Below are positions 54,469 through 62,793 of a stretch of 62,793 nucleotides of DNA, in pieces. Below the pieces are notes generated by a model. The model made no database searches, was not told the DNA's origin, and saw only the letters and a list, made by a program, of their open reading frames with translations. Source of the DNA: Mycolicibacterium novocastrense (GTDB taxonomy: Bacteria > Actinomycetota > Actinomycetes > Mycobacteriales > Mycobacteriaceae); contig NZ_BCTA01000018.1 in NCBI RefSeq assembly GCF_001570485.1, forward strand, positions 1 to 62,793. Direction: 5' to 3'. Numbering within the stretch: the first letter of the stretch is position 1; the number at the start of each line of letters is the position of its first letter. A program made the translations under genes and the position numbers.

Positions 54469-56342
54469 TGGCGACCATGACATCAGTGACGCAGCTGGCG
54501 CTCTGGGCGCTCATCGGGCTACCGGCGATCGTCGGCGCCGGGTTACTGCTGAGCCCGCTGTGGGGCCGCGGACTCAGACGGACCGCCGCGGCGATCTCGG
54601 TCACCGTTTCGGCGGCCGTGCTGGCGTTGTCGGGATGGGTGGCGGTGGCGCGGCCCGCGGTCGGCACACCGTTCGTCGCCGGTGCCGAATTCAGTTTGCG
54701 GATCGACGGACTGGCTGCGGCGGTGGTGCCCGCGGTCGCGGCGGTGACGTTGTTGGTGCTGGTGTTCGCCAGTGCAGACAGCGCCCTGGCGGGCGGCCGA
54801 TTCCACGGCTTGATGCTGGTGTTCGCATCCGCCGCGGTGCTGACGGCGACGGCGTCGTCGATACCGGCGTTGCTGCTGGCCTGGGAGGTGATGGGGGCGG
54901 CGTCCTACGCACTGATCGGATTTCACTGGCGCGAGGAGCAACGGGTGTCGGCAGGGCTGACCGCGTTCGTCACCACCCGCAGCGCCGATCTGGGTTTGTA
55001 TCTGGCCGCCGGCGCGGCGCTGGCCGGCGGTGCCGGCCTGGCGTTGGCCGACTTGCCCACCGCTGACGCCGGTTGGCGGCACGTGATCGCGCTCGGCGTA
55101 CTGGTCGCCGCACTGGGAAAGGCCGCCCAGCTGCCGTTCTCGTTCTGGCTGTCGCGGGCGATGCAGGGTCCCAGCCCGGTCAGTGCGCTGCTGCACTCGG
55201 CGGCGATGGTGGCGATGGGCGCCTACCTGCTGCTGCGCACCGCACCGCTGCTGGCCGCCACCGGTTGGGCCGCCACCGCCGCGGTGTGGGCGGGTGCGGT
55301 GACCGCCGTGCTCCTCGGCGTCGTTGCGGTGGCCCAACGCGACCTCAAGCAACTGCTGGCCGCGTCGACGTCAGCGCAGCTGGGGTTCGTGGTGATGGCC
55401 GCCGGCCTGGCCACCGTCAGTGGCGGTGCGGCCCAACTGATTGCGCACGCTTGGACCAAGGCCGGGCTGTTCCTGGCCGCCGGGGCCTGGCTGTCGCTGC
55501 TGGGCAGCCAGCGGCTCGGCATGCTGCGCGGTGCGGCGCGGCGCTGGCCGCTCCTGCGCGCGACGGCCACCGTGTCGGCGCTGGCACTGGCCGGTGTTGC
55601 GCCGCTGTCGATGTGGGCCACCAAGGATGCGGTGCTCGCCGCCGCGCTCGAGCGCTCACCGTGGCTCTACGCGGCGGGCATGGTGGCCGCGGTCTTGTCG
55701 GCTGCCTACGCCGCCAAGATCGTCATGGTGTTGTGGCGCACGGACGTCGCACCGGACGAGCCGGTGCCGAGCGAAGGGCAGGCACGAAACCCCACCCACC
55801 TCAGTGCCTTCGAGCAGGTGCCGCTGGTGGCCTTGGCGGTGGGTGCGGTGCTCGCAGGGGCGCTGGTGCTGCCCCCGATCGGCACCTGGCTTGGCCGAGA
55901 TCTCGACGGCGCCGAGGCCCCGCACGCCACCATCGTGGAGCTGACGGCGTCGGCGGTGCTGGCCGCCGCCGTCGTGCTGGCGGTGCTGCGCTGGGGTGTC
56001 CCCGAACCACGATGGGCCGCAGGGTGGTTGGGCCTGCAGCACGCGGCGGACACGGTGCTGGTACGTCCCACGCTGGCGCTCGCCGCCACGCTGGCACGCT
56101 TTGACGACCATCTTCTCGACCGTGCCGTCGACGCCGCCGCAACCGGCACGGTGAACGTGGCCCACTATGCCGGTCGGGCCGATACCCGCGGCGTCGACGC
56201 CGCGGTCGAGACAGTGGCGTCGCGGATGCGTCGCCTCGGTGAGCTGGCCCGAAAACCGCAGAGCGGCCAGTTGCACCAGTACTACGCCGTGGCCGTGATC
56301 CTCCTGGTGCTCGGTGTCCTGCTCCTCGTGGTGGTGAGGTGA
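54468..56342 (+). CDS. nuoL: Complex I-like subunit NuoL (antiporter-like)
   Basis: 624 residues from the ATG at 54468 (TGATG overlap with nuoK). Antiporter-family residues are kept: Glu in LLLAWEVMGAASYALIGFHW, Lys in LGKAAQLPFSFWLSRAM with GPSPVSALLHSAAMVAMGAYL, and a later Lys in HAWTKAGLFLAAGAWL. The C terminus includes the long region expected for the lateral helix HL and a last membrane helix. Proton pumping by this subunit therefore looks possible. Confidence 0.92.
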   Translation: MATMTSVTQLALWALIGLPAIVGAGLLLSPLWGRGLRRTAAAISVTVSAAVLALSGWVAVARPAVGTPFVAGAEFSLRIDGLAAAVVPAVAAVTLLVLVFASADSALAGGRFHGLMLVFASAAVLTATASSIPALLLAWEVMGAASYALIGFHWREEQRVSAGLTAFVTTRSADLGLYLAAGAALAGGAGLALADLPTADAGWRHVIALGVLVAALGKAAQLPFSFWLSRAMQGPSPVSALLHSAAMVAMGAYLLLRTAPLLAATGWAATAAVWAGAVTAVLLGVVAVAQRDLKQLLAASTSAQLGFVVMAAGLATVSGGAAQLIAHAWTKAGLFLAAGAWLSLLGSQRLGMLRGAARRWPLLRATATVSALALAGVAPLSMWATKDAVLAAALERSPWLYAAGMVAAVLSAAYAAKIVMVLWRTDVAPDEPVPSEGQARNPTHLSAFEQVPLVALAVGAVLAGALVLPPIGTWLGRDLDGAEAPHATIVELTASAVLAAAVVLAVLRWGVPEPRWAAGWLGLQHAADTVLVRPTLALAATLARFDDHLLDRAVDAAATGTVNVAHYAGRADTRGVDAAVETVASRMRRLGELARKPQSGQLHQYYAVAVILLVLGVLLLVVVR

Positions 56343-56345
56343 ACC

Positions 56346-57836
56346 GTGCTCAGTCTGATCGTCTTTCTGCCGCTGGCCGCCGCGGCCCTACTTGTTGCCG
56401 TGCCCCAGATCGGCGATGGCGCCGCGCGCTGGCTGTGGGTGTCGGTCACCGCGGCGGAGGTGGCGTTGACGCTCGTGCTGTGGGCGGGCTACGAGTCGCC
56501 GCCGCCCAATGCGTTGGCTTTCGAGGAGCAGGTGCCGTGGATTCCCGGCGTCAACAGCAGTTATCACGTCGGTGTGGACGGGCTGTCACTGCCGTTGGTG
56601 ATCATGACCGCGGTCATCTTCCTGGCGTGCGCCGGGTACGCGGTGCGCAGCACCGATCGGACCCGCGCCCAGGCGGCGTTGTTCCTGTTCCTGCAGTGCG
56701 TCAGCCTGGGCCTGTTCGTCGCGGCCGACCTGATCGTGTTCTTCGTCTTCTTCGACCTGTCAATTGTGGCAATGTATTTCGTGATCGCGGGCTGGGGGCA
56801 CGGCAACGCGGCCCGCTCGGCGTTGAAGTTCTTCCTCTACACCTTCCTGGGCTCGCTGGCACTGCTTGTCGGGTTCATCGGCCTCTACATCGCCGCCGAT
56901 CCGCACACCTTCGACATGGTGGCACTGACAGCCGCCATGCCGCTGGCCGGCAGTTCGCTGACCGGCGGGCTGGTGCTGGGCGCGATCGTGTTGGGTCTGG
57001 CGGTCAAGACACCGACGTTCCCGTTTCACACCTGGCTGCCGCCCGCCCACACCGACGCGCCGGCGATCGGATCCGCGGTGCTGGCCGGCGTACTGCTGAA
57101 GATGGGCACCTACGGGTTCGTGCGGATCGCGATGCCGATGCTGCCGCAGGCCTGGCGAGATTGGGCTTGGCTGATCGTCGCCGTCGGGGTGGTCTCCGTA
57201 CTGTACGGAGCGCTGGTGGCGTTGGCGCAGAACAACATCAAACGCATGATCGCCTACACCTCGGTCAACCACATGGGCTACATCGTGATGGCCGTCGGCG
57301 CAGCCGGCCTGGTCGCCGGCGACACCGCCGAAGCCCGTTCGGTGGCAGTCACCGGCGCAGTGACCCAGATGGTCAGCCACGGACTGATCACCGCCGCACT
57401 GTTCCTGCTCGCCGGGGTGCTCTACGACCGGGCCGGTAGCTACGACCTCGACGGCTACGGCGGACTGGCCGGGCCGGCGCCCAAACTGGCCGCGCTGTTC
57501 GCAGTCGGCGCCTTCGCGTCGTTGGGCCTGCCCGGGTTTTCCGGTTTCATCGCCGAATTCCAGATCTTCACCGGCAGCATCGCCGCCGCGCCGGTTACCG
57601 CCGTGGCGCTGCCCGGCATATTGATCACGGCGGCGCTGTTCCTGCGTGCCTTCCAACGGGTGTTCACCGGGCCCACGCGCGGCCACTCTGCAGGTTTCGC
57701 CGATCTACGGCCGAGTGAAACATTCTCGGTGGCAACGCTTCTCGCGCTGACGGTGGTCATCGGCGTGTTCCCACGGCCGCTGCTGGCGCTCATCGAGCCG
57801 GGCGCCGGTGCGCTCATCGGGCTGCTCGGGCGGTGA
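56346..57836 (+). CDS. nuoM: Complex I-like subunit NuoM (antiporter-like)
   Basis: 496 residues from the GTG at 56346, 3 nt after nuoL. Signature stretches are present: FFVFFDLSIVAMYFVIAGWG (the usual Glu of NuoM helix 5 is replaced by Asp in FFDLS), VKTPTFPFHTWLPPAHTDAP with the pump Lys, LLKMGTYGFVRIAMP, and NNIKRMIAYTSVNHMGYI. It should form a proton channel in the membrane arm. Confidence 0.93.
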   Translation: MLSLIVFLPLAAAALLVAVPQIGDGAARWLWVSVTAAEVALTLVLWAGYESPPPNALAFEEQVPWIPGVNSSYHVGVDGLSLPLVIMTAVIFLACAGYAVRSTDRTRAQAALFLFLQCVSLGLFVAADLIVFFVFFDLSIVAMYFVIAGWGHGNAARSALKFFLYTFLGSLALLVGFIGLYIAADPHTFDMVALTAAMPLAGSSLTGGLVLGAIVLGLAVKTPTFPFHTWLPPAHTDAPAIGSAVLAGVLLKMGTYGFVRIAMPMLPQAWRDWAWLIVAVGVVSVLYGALVALAQNNIKRMIAYTSVNHMGYIVMAVGAAGLVAGDTAEARSVAVTGAVTQMVSHGLITAALFLLAGVLYDRAGSYDLDGYGGLAGPAPKLAALFAVGAFASLGLPGFSGFIAEFQIFTGSIAAAPVTAVALPGILITAALFLRAFQRVFTGPTRGHSAGFADLRPSETFSVATLLALTVVIGVFPRPLLALIEPGAGALIGLLGR

Positions 57837-57839
57837 CCG

Positions 57840-59243
57840 GTGCAGCCTGACGCCCAGATGCAGCCGCTGCTGATGCTGCCGGAAATCCTGGTGTTCGGCG
57901 GTGCGCTGGTGGTGTTGATCGGCGGCTCGTTCCTGCCCCGCCGACGGCTGTGGTGGACCCGCGTCACCGCGGGCGCTGCGCTGGCGGGCGCGGCCATCGT
58001 CGCTGTCGTGCAGCTGATGGGTACCGACTCGACCGCGTTCGACGCCACATTCAGCGTCGACACCGCTACCGGGGTGGCCAGGATCATCGCCGCCCTCGGC
58101 GCATTGCTGGTGGTGATCGTGGCCGGCGAGGAGATCGGCGGCAGCGCCCGGGAGAGCGAAACCTACGCCCTGCTGCTGTGTTCCACCGCCGGAGTGCTGG
58201 TGCTGGCCGGCGCCGACGACCTCCTCGTGCTGGCCACCGGGTACCTGCTCGCCGGCATCCCGTTGTACGCACTGATCGGGATGGTTCGCTCACCGCGTGG
58301 TGCCGAAGCGGCGATGAAGGCCTACCTGCTGGGGGCGCTGTCCGGGATCCTGCTGCTGCTCGGTATCACCGTCCTCTACGGCATCACCGGCGCAACCCGC
58401 TACGACGACCTCGCCGCCCGACTCACTGACGGCCCGACCGCGATCATCGCGGCCGGACTGGTGAGTGTCCTGACGGGCCTGATGTTCGAGGCCGGCGGAG
58501 TGCCGGCGCACTTCTGGATTCCCGACGCGGCCCAGGGCGCCAACGGGTCCACGGCCATGTTTCTGACCACGATCCCCAAGATCGGCGCCCTGATCGCGCT
58601 CTACCGACTGGCGACGGTGCTGCCCGATACCGTGGCCTGGCCACTGGTGGTCGCGCTATTCGCCGTCGCCAGCATGACATTGGGCAACCTCGCGGCGTTC
58701 TGGCAACACGATCCGCGGCGGCTGCTGGGCTGGTCTACCGTCAGCCAGGTCGGGTACCTGCTCGTTCCAGTCGCCGTGGTCGGCCGCAGCGACCTGGCGC
58801 TGCCGTCGCTGCTGTTCTACCTGGCCGGCTACACCGCCACGAACATCGCCGCGTTCGCCGTGACCACCGCACTGCCCGAGCGGCGCGAGATCGGAGACTA
58901 CCGGGGGACGGCGCGAACCCACCCATGGTTGGCCGGTGCACTGGTCGTCGCCCTCCTCGGGCTGCTCGGTACTCCCCCGGCGGCAGTGTTCGTCGGCAAG
59001 CTGACCACCGCAAGCGCAGCATGGGACGGTGGCGCAGCGTGGCTGGCGGTCGCCGTCTTTATCAACACGTTGATCAGCCTGTTCTACTACCTGCGTTGGA
59101 TCGTCCCGACCTTCACCCCGGCCCCCGCTGGCTTGCCGAGCACCGATGCACCCAGCGCCAGACGGTGGCCGACCGGCGTCGCCGTCGTTACGTCCGGCGT
59201 AAGCGTCGCGTTTGGCATCGCGGCGGGCATTATCTGGAATTAG
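57840..59243 (+). CDS. nuoN: Complex I-like subunit NuoN (antiporter-like)
   Basis: 467 residues from the GTG at 57840, 3 nt after nuoM. It has the NuoN pattern: MLPEILVFGGALVVLIGGSF, FEAGGVPAHFWIPDAAQGA, RLLGWSTVSQVGYLLVPVAV and LLGLLGTPPAAVFVGKLTTA. It is the last gene of the operon. No nuoC, E, F, G or I follows, and the next 1 kb has no recognised gene. Confidence 0.92.
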   Translation: MQPDAQMQPLLMLPEILVFGGALVVLIGGSFLPRRRLWWTRVTAGAALAGAAIVAVVQLMGTDSTAFDATFSVDTATGVARIIAALGALLVVIVAGEEIGGSARESETYALLLCSTAGVLVLAGADDLLVLATGYLLAGIPLYALIGMVRSPRGAEAAMKAYLLGALSGILLLLGITVLYGITGATRYDDLAARLTDGPTAIIAAGLVSVLTGLMFEAGGVPAHFWIPDAAQGANGSTAMFLTTIPKIGALIALYRLATVLPDTVAWPLVVALFAVASMTLGNLAAFWQHDPRRLLGWSTVSQVGYLLVPVAVVGRSDLALPSLLFYLAGYTATNIAAFAVTTALPERREIGDYRGTARTHPWLAGALVVALLGLLGTPPAAVFVGKLTTASAAWDGGAAWLAVAVFINTLISLFYYLRWIVPTFTPAPAGLPSTDAPSARRWPTGVAVVTSGVSVAFGIAAGIIWN

Positions 59244-59907
59244 TCAGGCCACCTGCGCCGGGCCCGTGCCCACGGGGACCGAACCCAACAGCGTGTCGGT
59301 GGCGGGATTGATCACATCGAGCGCACCGGCCATGGTGCGCGGTGTGACCGCTCCTTTCATGGCGCTCGCGCCACGCCTGCCTCTCACAGCTTGCCGGCTG
59401 CCAACTATTCAGATAAGAGGTTCGCTGCAGATCGGTGGCTGTTCACACTTGGGCCAGCGCGCCACCGGCGTCAGCCACTCGCCGTTGGGAGCCGAACATG
59501 CGCGGACATTTGGCCGCTGCAAAGGCGGCTGGTATGCCGGTGTCCCGCCAGCAGCACCATCGCTGCGCCTGCCGCCATCACCTTCACCACGTTTCGCACT
59601 GCCCGCCCCTTCTTTACACGGCCAGCGGCATACGCAGCTCCTACGTACTTCCACCACCCTACTTACCAGATGCGGCACTGCACGTGGAAGGCAGTCCGGG
59701 ACCGGTTGCATGCACTTCGAGGCGAGGCGACCCGCACTACGGCACCCGAGTATTTGGCAATTCGTAGGCCTGGCGCCGTGTCGTTAACCAACACAATACT
59801 TCTCGCGGCCTCGACGGCCTTCGTAGCAACGCTGGTTTGCACGGAAGGAACGACTGAGGCGCCACCCGAGCTAGGGGTCGGACCGGCGCCCCAGCCGCCC
59901 CAGCACA

Positions 59908-59924
59908 TACTATCTGAAATAGTA
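59908..59924. promoter_or_regulatory. BlaI-like dyad
   Basis: Perfect inverted repeat TACTAT / ATAGTA with spacer CTGAA, the same geometry as the ccdA site at 3695-3711. It is followed at once by direct repeats. Which gene it controls is unclear. Confidence 0.5.
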
Positions 59925-59966
59925 GATACCGGAAGTACTTCCCGAGATGGTAGATACCGAAAGTAC
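59922..59966. repeat. Two 17-bp direct repeats and an internal palindrome
   Basis: GTAGATACCGGAAGTAC (59922-59938) recurs at 59950-59966 with one change. GGAAGTACTTCC (59931-59942) is a perfect palindrome inside the first copy. Adjacent to the BlaI-like dyad, this looks like a compound protein-binding site. Confidence 0.6.
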
Positions 59967-60317
59967 GCGAATGGCCGTGTCTTTCTGCCGCGGCAGACTG
60001 CGATGCCTGCCGGCACCGAGGTGGCTTTTCGAAGGGGGCTCGAAAGCGCCGGGAGCGTCATTCACGTCCCGACGCGAGTCGGCCAGTTGCAGCTTGCGTG
60101 AATTCCATGAGGCGCGTGCCAAAGAGCTGTCCGCTGGCTGCGTTCGGCCGGAACCCTCAGCGGTACTGCGCTTCGCCTCGGCGGCGGGAATAGAGCACGA
60201 CCGGCAAGGCTCTACAACCAGAAGGCGGCATCACTACCCGAGTCGGCAACTGGGCTGGTCCGACTGCGTGTAGTGGCGTCGACGTGGTGTGCCACCGGCC
60301 GTGGACCCGACCGGCAC

Positions 60318-60530
60318 TCATGTCATCCGCACGGCGGTGTATCCGGCCTCATCTACGGCCGCCATTATGGCCGCATCGGCGATGGGCTCCTCACTGGTGA
60401 CAACCAGCTTGCCGGTGGCAGCGCTCACCTCCACATGCGTGACACCGCCGAGGGAACTGACTTCCTCGCGGACCGACATCTCGCAGTGCCCACACGTCAT
60501 CCCGGAGACCCGGTATTCCGCTGTGGCCAT
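60318..60530 (-). CDS. copZ: CopZ-type heavy-metal-associated protein
   Basis: 70 residues from the ATG at 60530, which follows GGAAGGAGG. It is a single HMA domain with GMTCGHC (C13, C16) and the ferredoxin-like repeat EEVSSLGGVTHVEVSAATGKLVV. Cu(I) chaperones of this type deliver copper to ATPases or repressors. No CopA ATPase is in the window. Upstream at 60645-60661 the DNA is rich in C-tracts (GGTACCCCCTACCCCTA), which could be a CsoR/RicR-type site but is not clearly palindromic. Confidence 0.9.
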   Translation of the reverse strand: MATAEYRVSGMTCGHCEMSVREEVSSLGGVTHVEVSAATGKLVVTSEEPIADAAIMAAVDEAGYTAVRMT

Positions 60531-61116
60531 GGTGGGTTCCTCCTTCCCCTGAGGACGATCGGCCGGCTCACTCTGTCTGGGAATCCGGAGGTCGTCGCTT
60601 GGGCGAACGGCGCACTCCTGCTCAGATACGCCACTACTACGGAGGGTACCCCCTACCCCTATGCCGTATCCCGCCGATGTCATGGTCGGACAATCAGCGG
60701 CGTGTTGCGGTCAACGGTGCAGCCACTTCCGCCACAAAGGTGCGCTTGCGACCGCAACGGTCACGGTTTGCCGCCGGCCTCGGCGATGAAAGGCGGTGCA
60801 ACGGGCACCGCGCAGCGTGGTCGCTGCAGCGCCGAGGATGTTGCTACTCAACGGCTTTGTGTCATGCGGCGCAGCGCCCCGGCAGGCGCCGGCGGTGAAG
60901 GTGCGCGGCGTGCAGGGAAAATGTCGGTGGCGAACAGTACTACGTCGATCTCTCGACCTCGAGCCGTGTAACCGACGGGTGCAGGATGTCGCACACGATC
61001 TACTCGACGGTCAGCTCGGGCTCTGTGTGGTCACGCCGCCGAAGCGAGCGGGCCCATCCTGAATCAGAAGCCAACGATTCCATCGGCTTGCCGGTGCTCG
61101 GGAGGCTTCGCAGCCA
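60531..61116. other. Gap with no recognised gene
   Basis: About 590 bp between copZ and the Cys-rich copper protein. Only the C-tract region upstream of copZ stands out. Confidence 0.4.
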
Positions 61117-61524
61117 TCAGCCCAGCGTTGCGAGCAGCTGGTCGCACGCCTGCCCGCAACGCCGACACACCTCTGCGCAGATTCGGCAGTGTTCGTGGTG
61201 CTCGGCATGCCTGGCGCATTCATCGCCACAGGACTGACACGCCGTGGCGCAGGCCTGCAACACCGAACGGGTCAGATTGGCATCGTAGCCAGTGTGGCGC
61301 GAAAGCACCCGACCTGTCGTCTCACACAGATCTGCACAATCGAGGTTGGTGCGAATGCAGGTGGTCAGCTCTTGGACCGATTGCTCACTTAGACAGGCAT
61401 CGGCGCATGCAGTACATGCCTGCGCGCACTCGATGCACGCCTCGATACACTCCGTCAATGCCGCACGGTCGATGCCGCCGAGCTCCTGCGGGTAGGTTTC
61501 CAGCATTTCAGCTGCGGTGCTCAT
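61117..61524 (-). CDS. Four-helix-bundle copper-binding protein (DUF326/Csp-like)
   Basis: 135 residues from the ATG at 61524, with GGAG upstream; a longer frame to 61620 lacks such a site. The chain has 18 cysteines in the C-x3-C / C-x2-C helical spacing typical of this family (TECIEACIECAQACTACADAC, QACATACQSCGDECARH, CRICAEVCRRCGQACD). Related Csp proteins store many Cu(I) ions inside the bundle. No signal peptide is seen, so it is cytosolic. A BlaI-like dyad lies about 210 bp upstream, and an M56 peptidase gene follows upstream on the same strand. Confidence 0.9.
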   Translation of the reverse strand: MSTAAEMLETYPQELGGIDRAALTECIEACIECAQACTACADACLSEQSVQELTTCIRTNLDCADLCETTGRVLSRHTGYDANLTRSVLQACATACQSCGDECARHAEHHEHCRICAEVCRRCGQACDQLLATLG

Positions 61525-61970
61525 TTGCGTCACTCCATCACTGTCGTCAGTTGGTGCGCCGCGAAATTCAGCAAGACGCGACGATCCACGTGATTGCGGC
61601 CAGCCAAACCGCATAGCCACAACTCATGGACAAAAGGCGCGTACCCCACGCATCTACGGTCAAACCCCGTAGGCGAGGGTCGTGCAGTCGACGAGTACCC
61701 GAACGGCCATTCGGTCGAATCCGATACCGTGGCTTCTACTGACCGTCATAGTAGGATAACATCGGGTTCCGTAGAGTTCTGCCCTTGTTCGCGCCCGAGT
61801 TGGCGATCACGTCGGCCGAACAACGCTTGAGAGCTGAAACCGGTGGCGGGACTGCGTCGGACGGTCCGCACATGGTCGCCGGAGCAGCCACCGGTGTGCG
61901 GTTTTCACAATTGCGCGGTCAGCGGCCCGCGCCGGTCCTCGGGTCTTCTGCTTGCGCGACATTCGTGGAG
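61525..61970. other. Gap with no recognised gene
   Basis: About 450 bp between the M56 peptidase stop and the Cys-rich protein start. It holds the dyad at 61737-61753 and nothing else recognisable. Confidence 0.4.
61737..61753. promoter_or_regulatory. BlaI-like dyad (imperfect) before Cys-rich copper protein
   Basis: TACTGA-N5-ATAGTA. The right half is perfect and the left matches 4 of 6. It lies between the M56 peptidase and the copper-binding protein genes. Confidence 0.45.
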
Positions 61971-62793
61971 CTAACCGCACATCAGCGTGCCCGATGCCAT
62001 CAACGCAAGAATGAGCAACGGTCCGCCGGCCATCAGCGTCGATGCGCTGGCCAATGCTGCCCGCGCGCGTATCTGCGTCGGCGGTGTTGCAGGAACCGCC
62101 AGACGTTCGGCTCTGCTGAGCACCGCCACATCGGCCGCTCCCAATGATCCTGCCGGCGCTGCGCCGGCCAGTGACATCAATCCTGAAAGCAGCGTGCGGC
62201 GACCGAATCGACGGGCTGCGGCATCGTCGGCACACATCTCCAGTATCCGCGAAACCTCAGTGGCGCCCCGTGTCATCAGCGAGAGTTTCGGGAAGACCAC
62301 CGCCAGACAGCGTAGGGCGGCTATCACTTGATGATGGCGCCCCGCCAGATGAGCGCGCTCGTGTGCGAGCACGGCGCCCAGTTGATCGTCGTCGAGGGCC
62401 GCCAGCGCACCGGTGGTCACCACGATGACCGGTGGGCGGCCCGATACGCAGTAGGCGGCACGTTCGGAAGCATCGATCACGAACACGTCCTGCCCGACCG
62501 GCCGACCCACCAACCGCACCCCGTCAGCGTGCTCGAGCGCTCCCGCCCGCAGGCGAGCAAGAGCGCGGGCAATTCGGGTACCGGCGAGCGAGGCCGTGAT
62601 GACGCCGAGGGCTGCAGCGGCGAGCAACAGTACTTGCGGAATGCGACCGGCGTACCCAGTCAGCACGTCGCACAACACGGCAAGACACGACGCCACCACA
62701 CCGTTGCGGTGTTCGCCGCCGGTGACAAGGTCCCCTACGATGAGCACCGCGGCCGTCAACCAGCTGATAAGCACACTGCCGATGGCAGTCAGC
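61971..62793 (-). CDS. M56 (BlaR1-type) membrane metallopeptidase, 5' end outside window
   Basis: The frame runs in from the window edge (LTAIGSVLISWLTAAVLIVGD), so the true N terminus is missing. It has membrane helices, the zinc site VLAHERAHLAGRHH (H-E-x-x-H), and a downstream Glu in EMCADDAAARRFG. In mycobacteria, M56 peptidases are encoded next to BlaI-family repressors, which they are thought to cleave or regulate. A BlaI gene may lie just beyond the right edge. This fits the BlaI-like dyads in the window. Confidence 0.88.
   Translation of the reverse strand, partial: LTAIGSVLISWLTAAVLIVGDLVTGGEHRNGVVASCLAVLCDVLTGYAGRIPQVLLLAAAALGVITASLAGTRIARALARLRAGALEHADGVRLVGRPVGQDVFVIDASERAAYCVSGRPPVIVVTTGALAALDDDQLGAVLAHERAHLAGRHHQVIAALRCLAVVFPKLSLMTRGATEVSRILEMCADDAAARRFGRRTLLSGLMSLAGAAPAGSLGAADVAVLSRAERLAVPATPPTQIRARAALASASTLMAGGPLLILALMASGTLMCG

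Larger units (their letters stand above)
59244..60317. other. 1-kb gap with a dyad and direct repeats but no recognised gene
   Basis: Several open frames exist, including one of 236 codons, but none resembles a protein family. The gap holds a BlaI-like dyad (59908-59924), two 17-bp direct repeats and a 12-bp palindrome, described separately. Confidence 0.5.

Noticed and set aside
55073..57439. Long plus-strand ORFs overlapping nuoL and nuoM in another frame
   Set aside because: Arg/Gly-rich shadows of genuine nuoL and nuoM, whose frames carry all conserved motifs.
51188..59243. Ordinary nuo operon for NADH dehydrogenase
   Set aside because: Subunits C, E, F, G and I are absent and the NuoB/D-like protein lacks Fe-S ligands.
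60645..60661. A CsoR or RicR operator before copZ
   Set aside because: C-tracts are present, but no clear dyad comparable to the 26687 or 50055 sites could be drawn, so it is mentioned only under copZ.

Overview
The window looks like an accessory region of a mycobacterial chromosome or plasmid. It has high GC content and frequent GTG starts, and its homologues are characteristically mycobacterial: an MPT63-type protein, MbtC/D/E/F-like enzymes, an actinobacterial QcrB and IdeR-type boxes. No rRNA, tRNA, replication or conjugation genes were recognised. Many genes are truncated or frameshifted, and an IS21-type remnant is present, so the region appears rearranged and in decay.

Layout. Positions 1-16.7 kb hold thiol-redox, cytochrome c maturation and copper genes (1-Cys peroxiredoxin end, DsbA-like, ResB, CcdA, TlpA-like, broken CopC/CopD, a Met/Cys-tailed MPT63-like protein, a Met-rich secreted protein and two DUF2752 proteins), mixed with metabolic genes (alpha/beta hydrolase, methyltransferase, SRPBCC protein) and pseudogenes (cation transporter, ArsR, two amine oxidases). 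Positions 16-23.6 kb hold an ICMT-like protein, a ZIP transporter, a ferritin-like PF10118 protein with its own ferredoxin and ferredoxin reductase, an orphan cytochrome b (QcrB) and an L,D-transpeptidase. Positions 23.8-26.7 kb hold a reactive-sulfur operon (CstR-like repressor, DUF302, TauE, persulfide dioxygenase-rhodanese) behind a perfect 18-bp palindrome. Similar palindromes at 50.05-50.14 kb precede a DUF1326 gene and a rhodanese lipoprotein.

Positions 27.9-45.4 kb hold a siderophore-type cluster. Two operons diverge: thioesterase, KS and AT-KR-ACP on the minus strand, and two NRPSs (C-A-T-C-T and C-A-T-E) on the plus strand, with an IucB-like acyltransferase on the minus strand between them. 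Two IdeR-like boxes (16/19 matches each) lie in the control regions. A SagB-type dehydrogenase follows. The set parallels MbtC-F, but no salicylate loading module, lysine N-oxygenase or MbtH is present.

Positions 51.2-59.2 kb encode the most unusual system: a complete complex I membrane arm (NuoA, H, J, K, L, M, N) without the NADH and Fe-S modules. Between NuoA and NuoH is one 382-residue protein that resembles a cysteine-less NuoB joined to a NuoD-like part through a His/Asp/Met repeat. To its right are CopZ, a Cys-rich four-helix copper protein and an M56 (BlaR1-type) peptidase. Dyads of the form TACTAN-N5-NTAGTA recur beside ccdA, DUF2752, the MPT63-like genes and the right-hand copper genes. 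This suggests, but does not prove, a BlaI-family envelope or copper regulon spanning the window.
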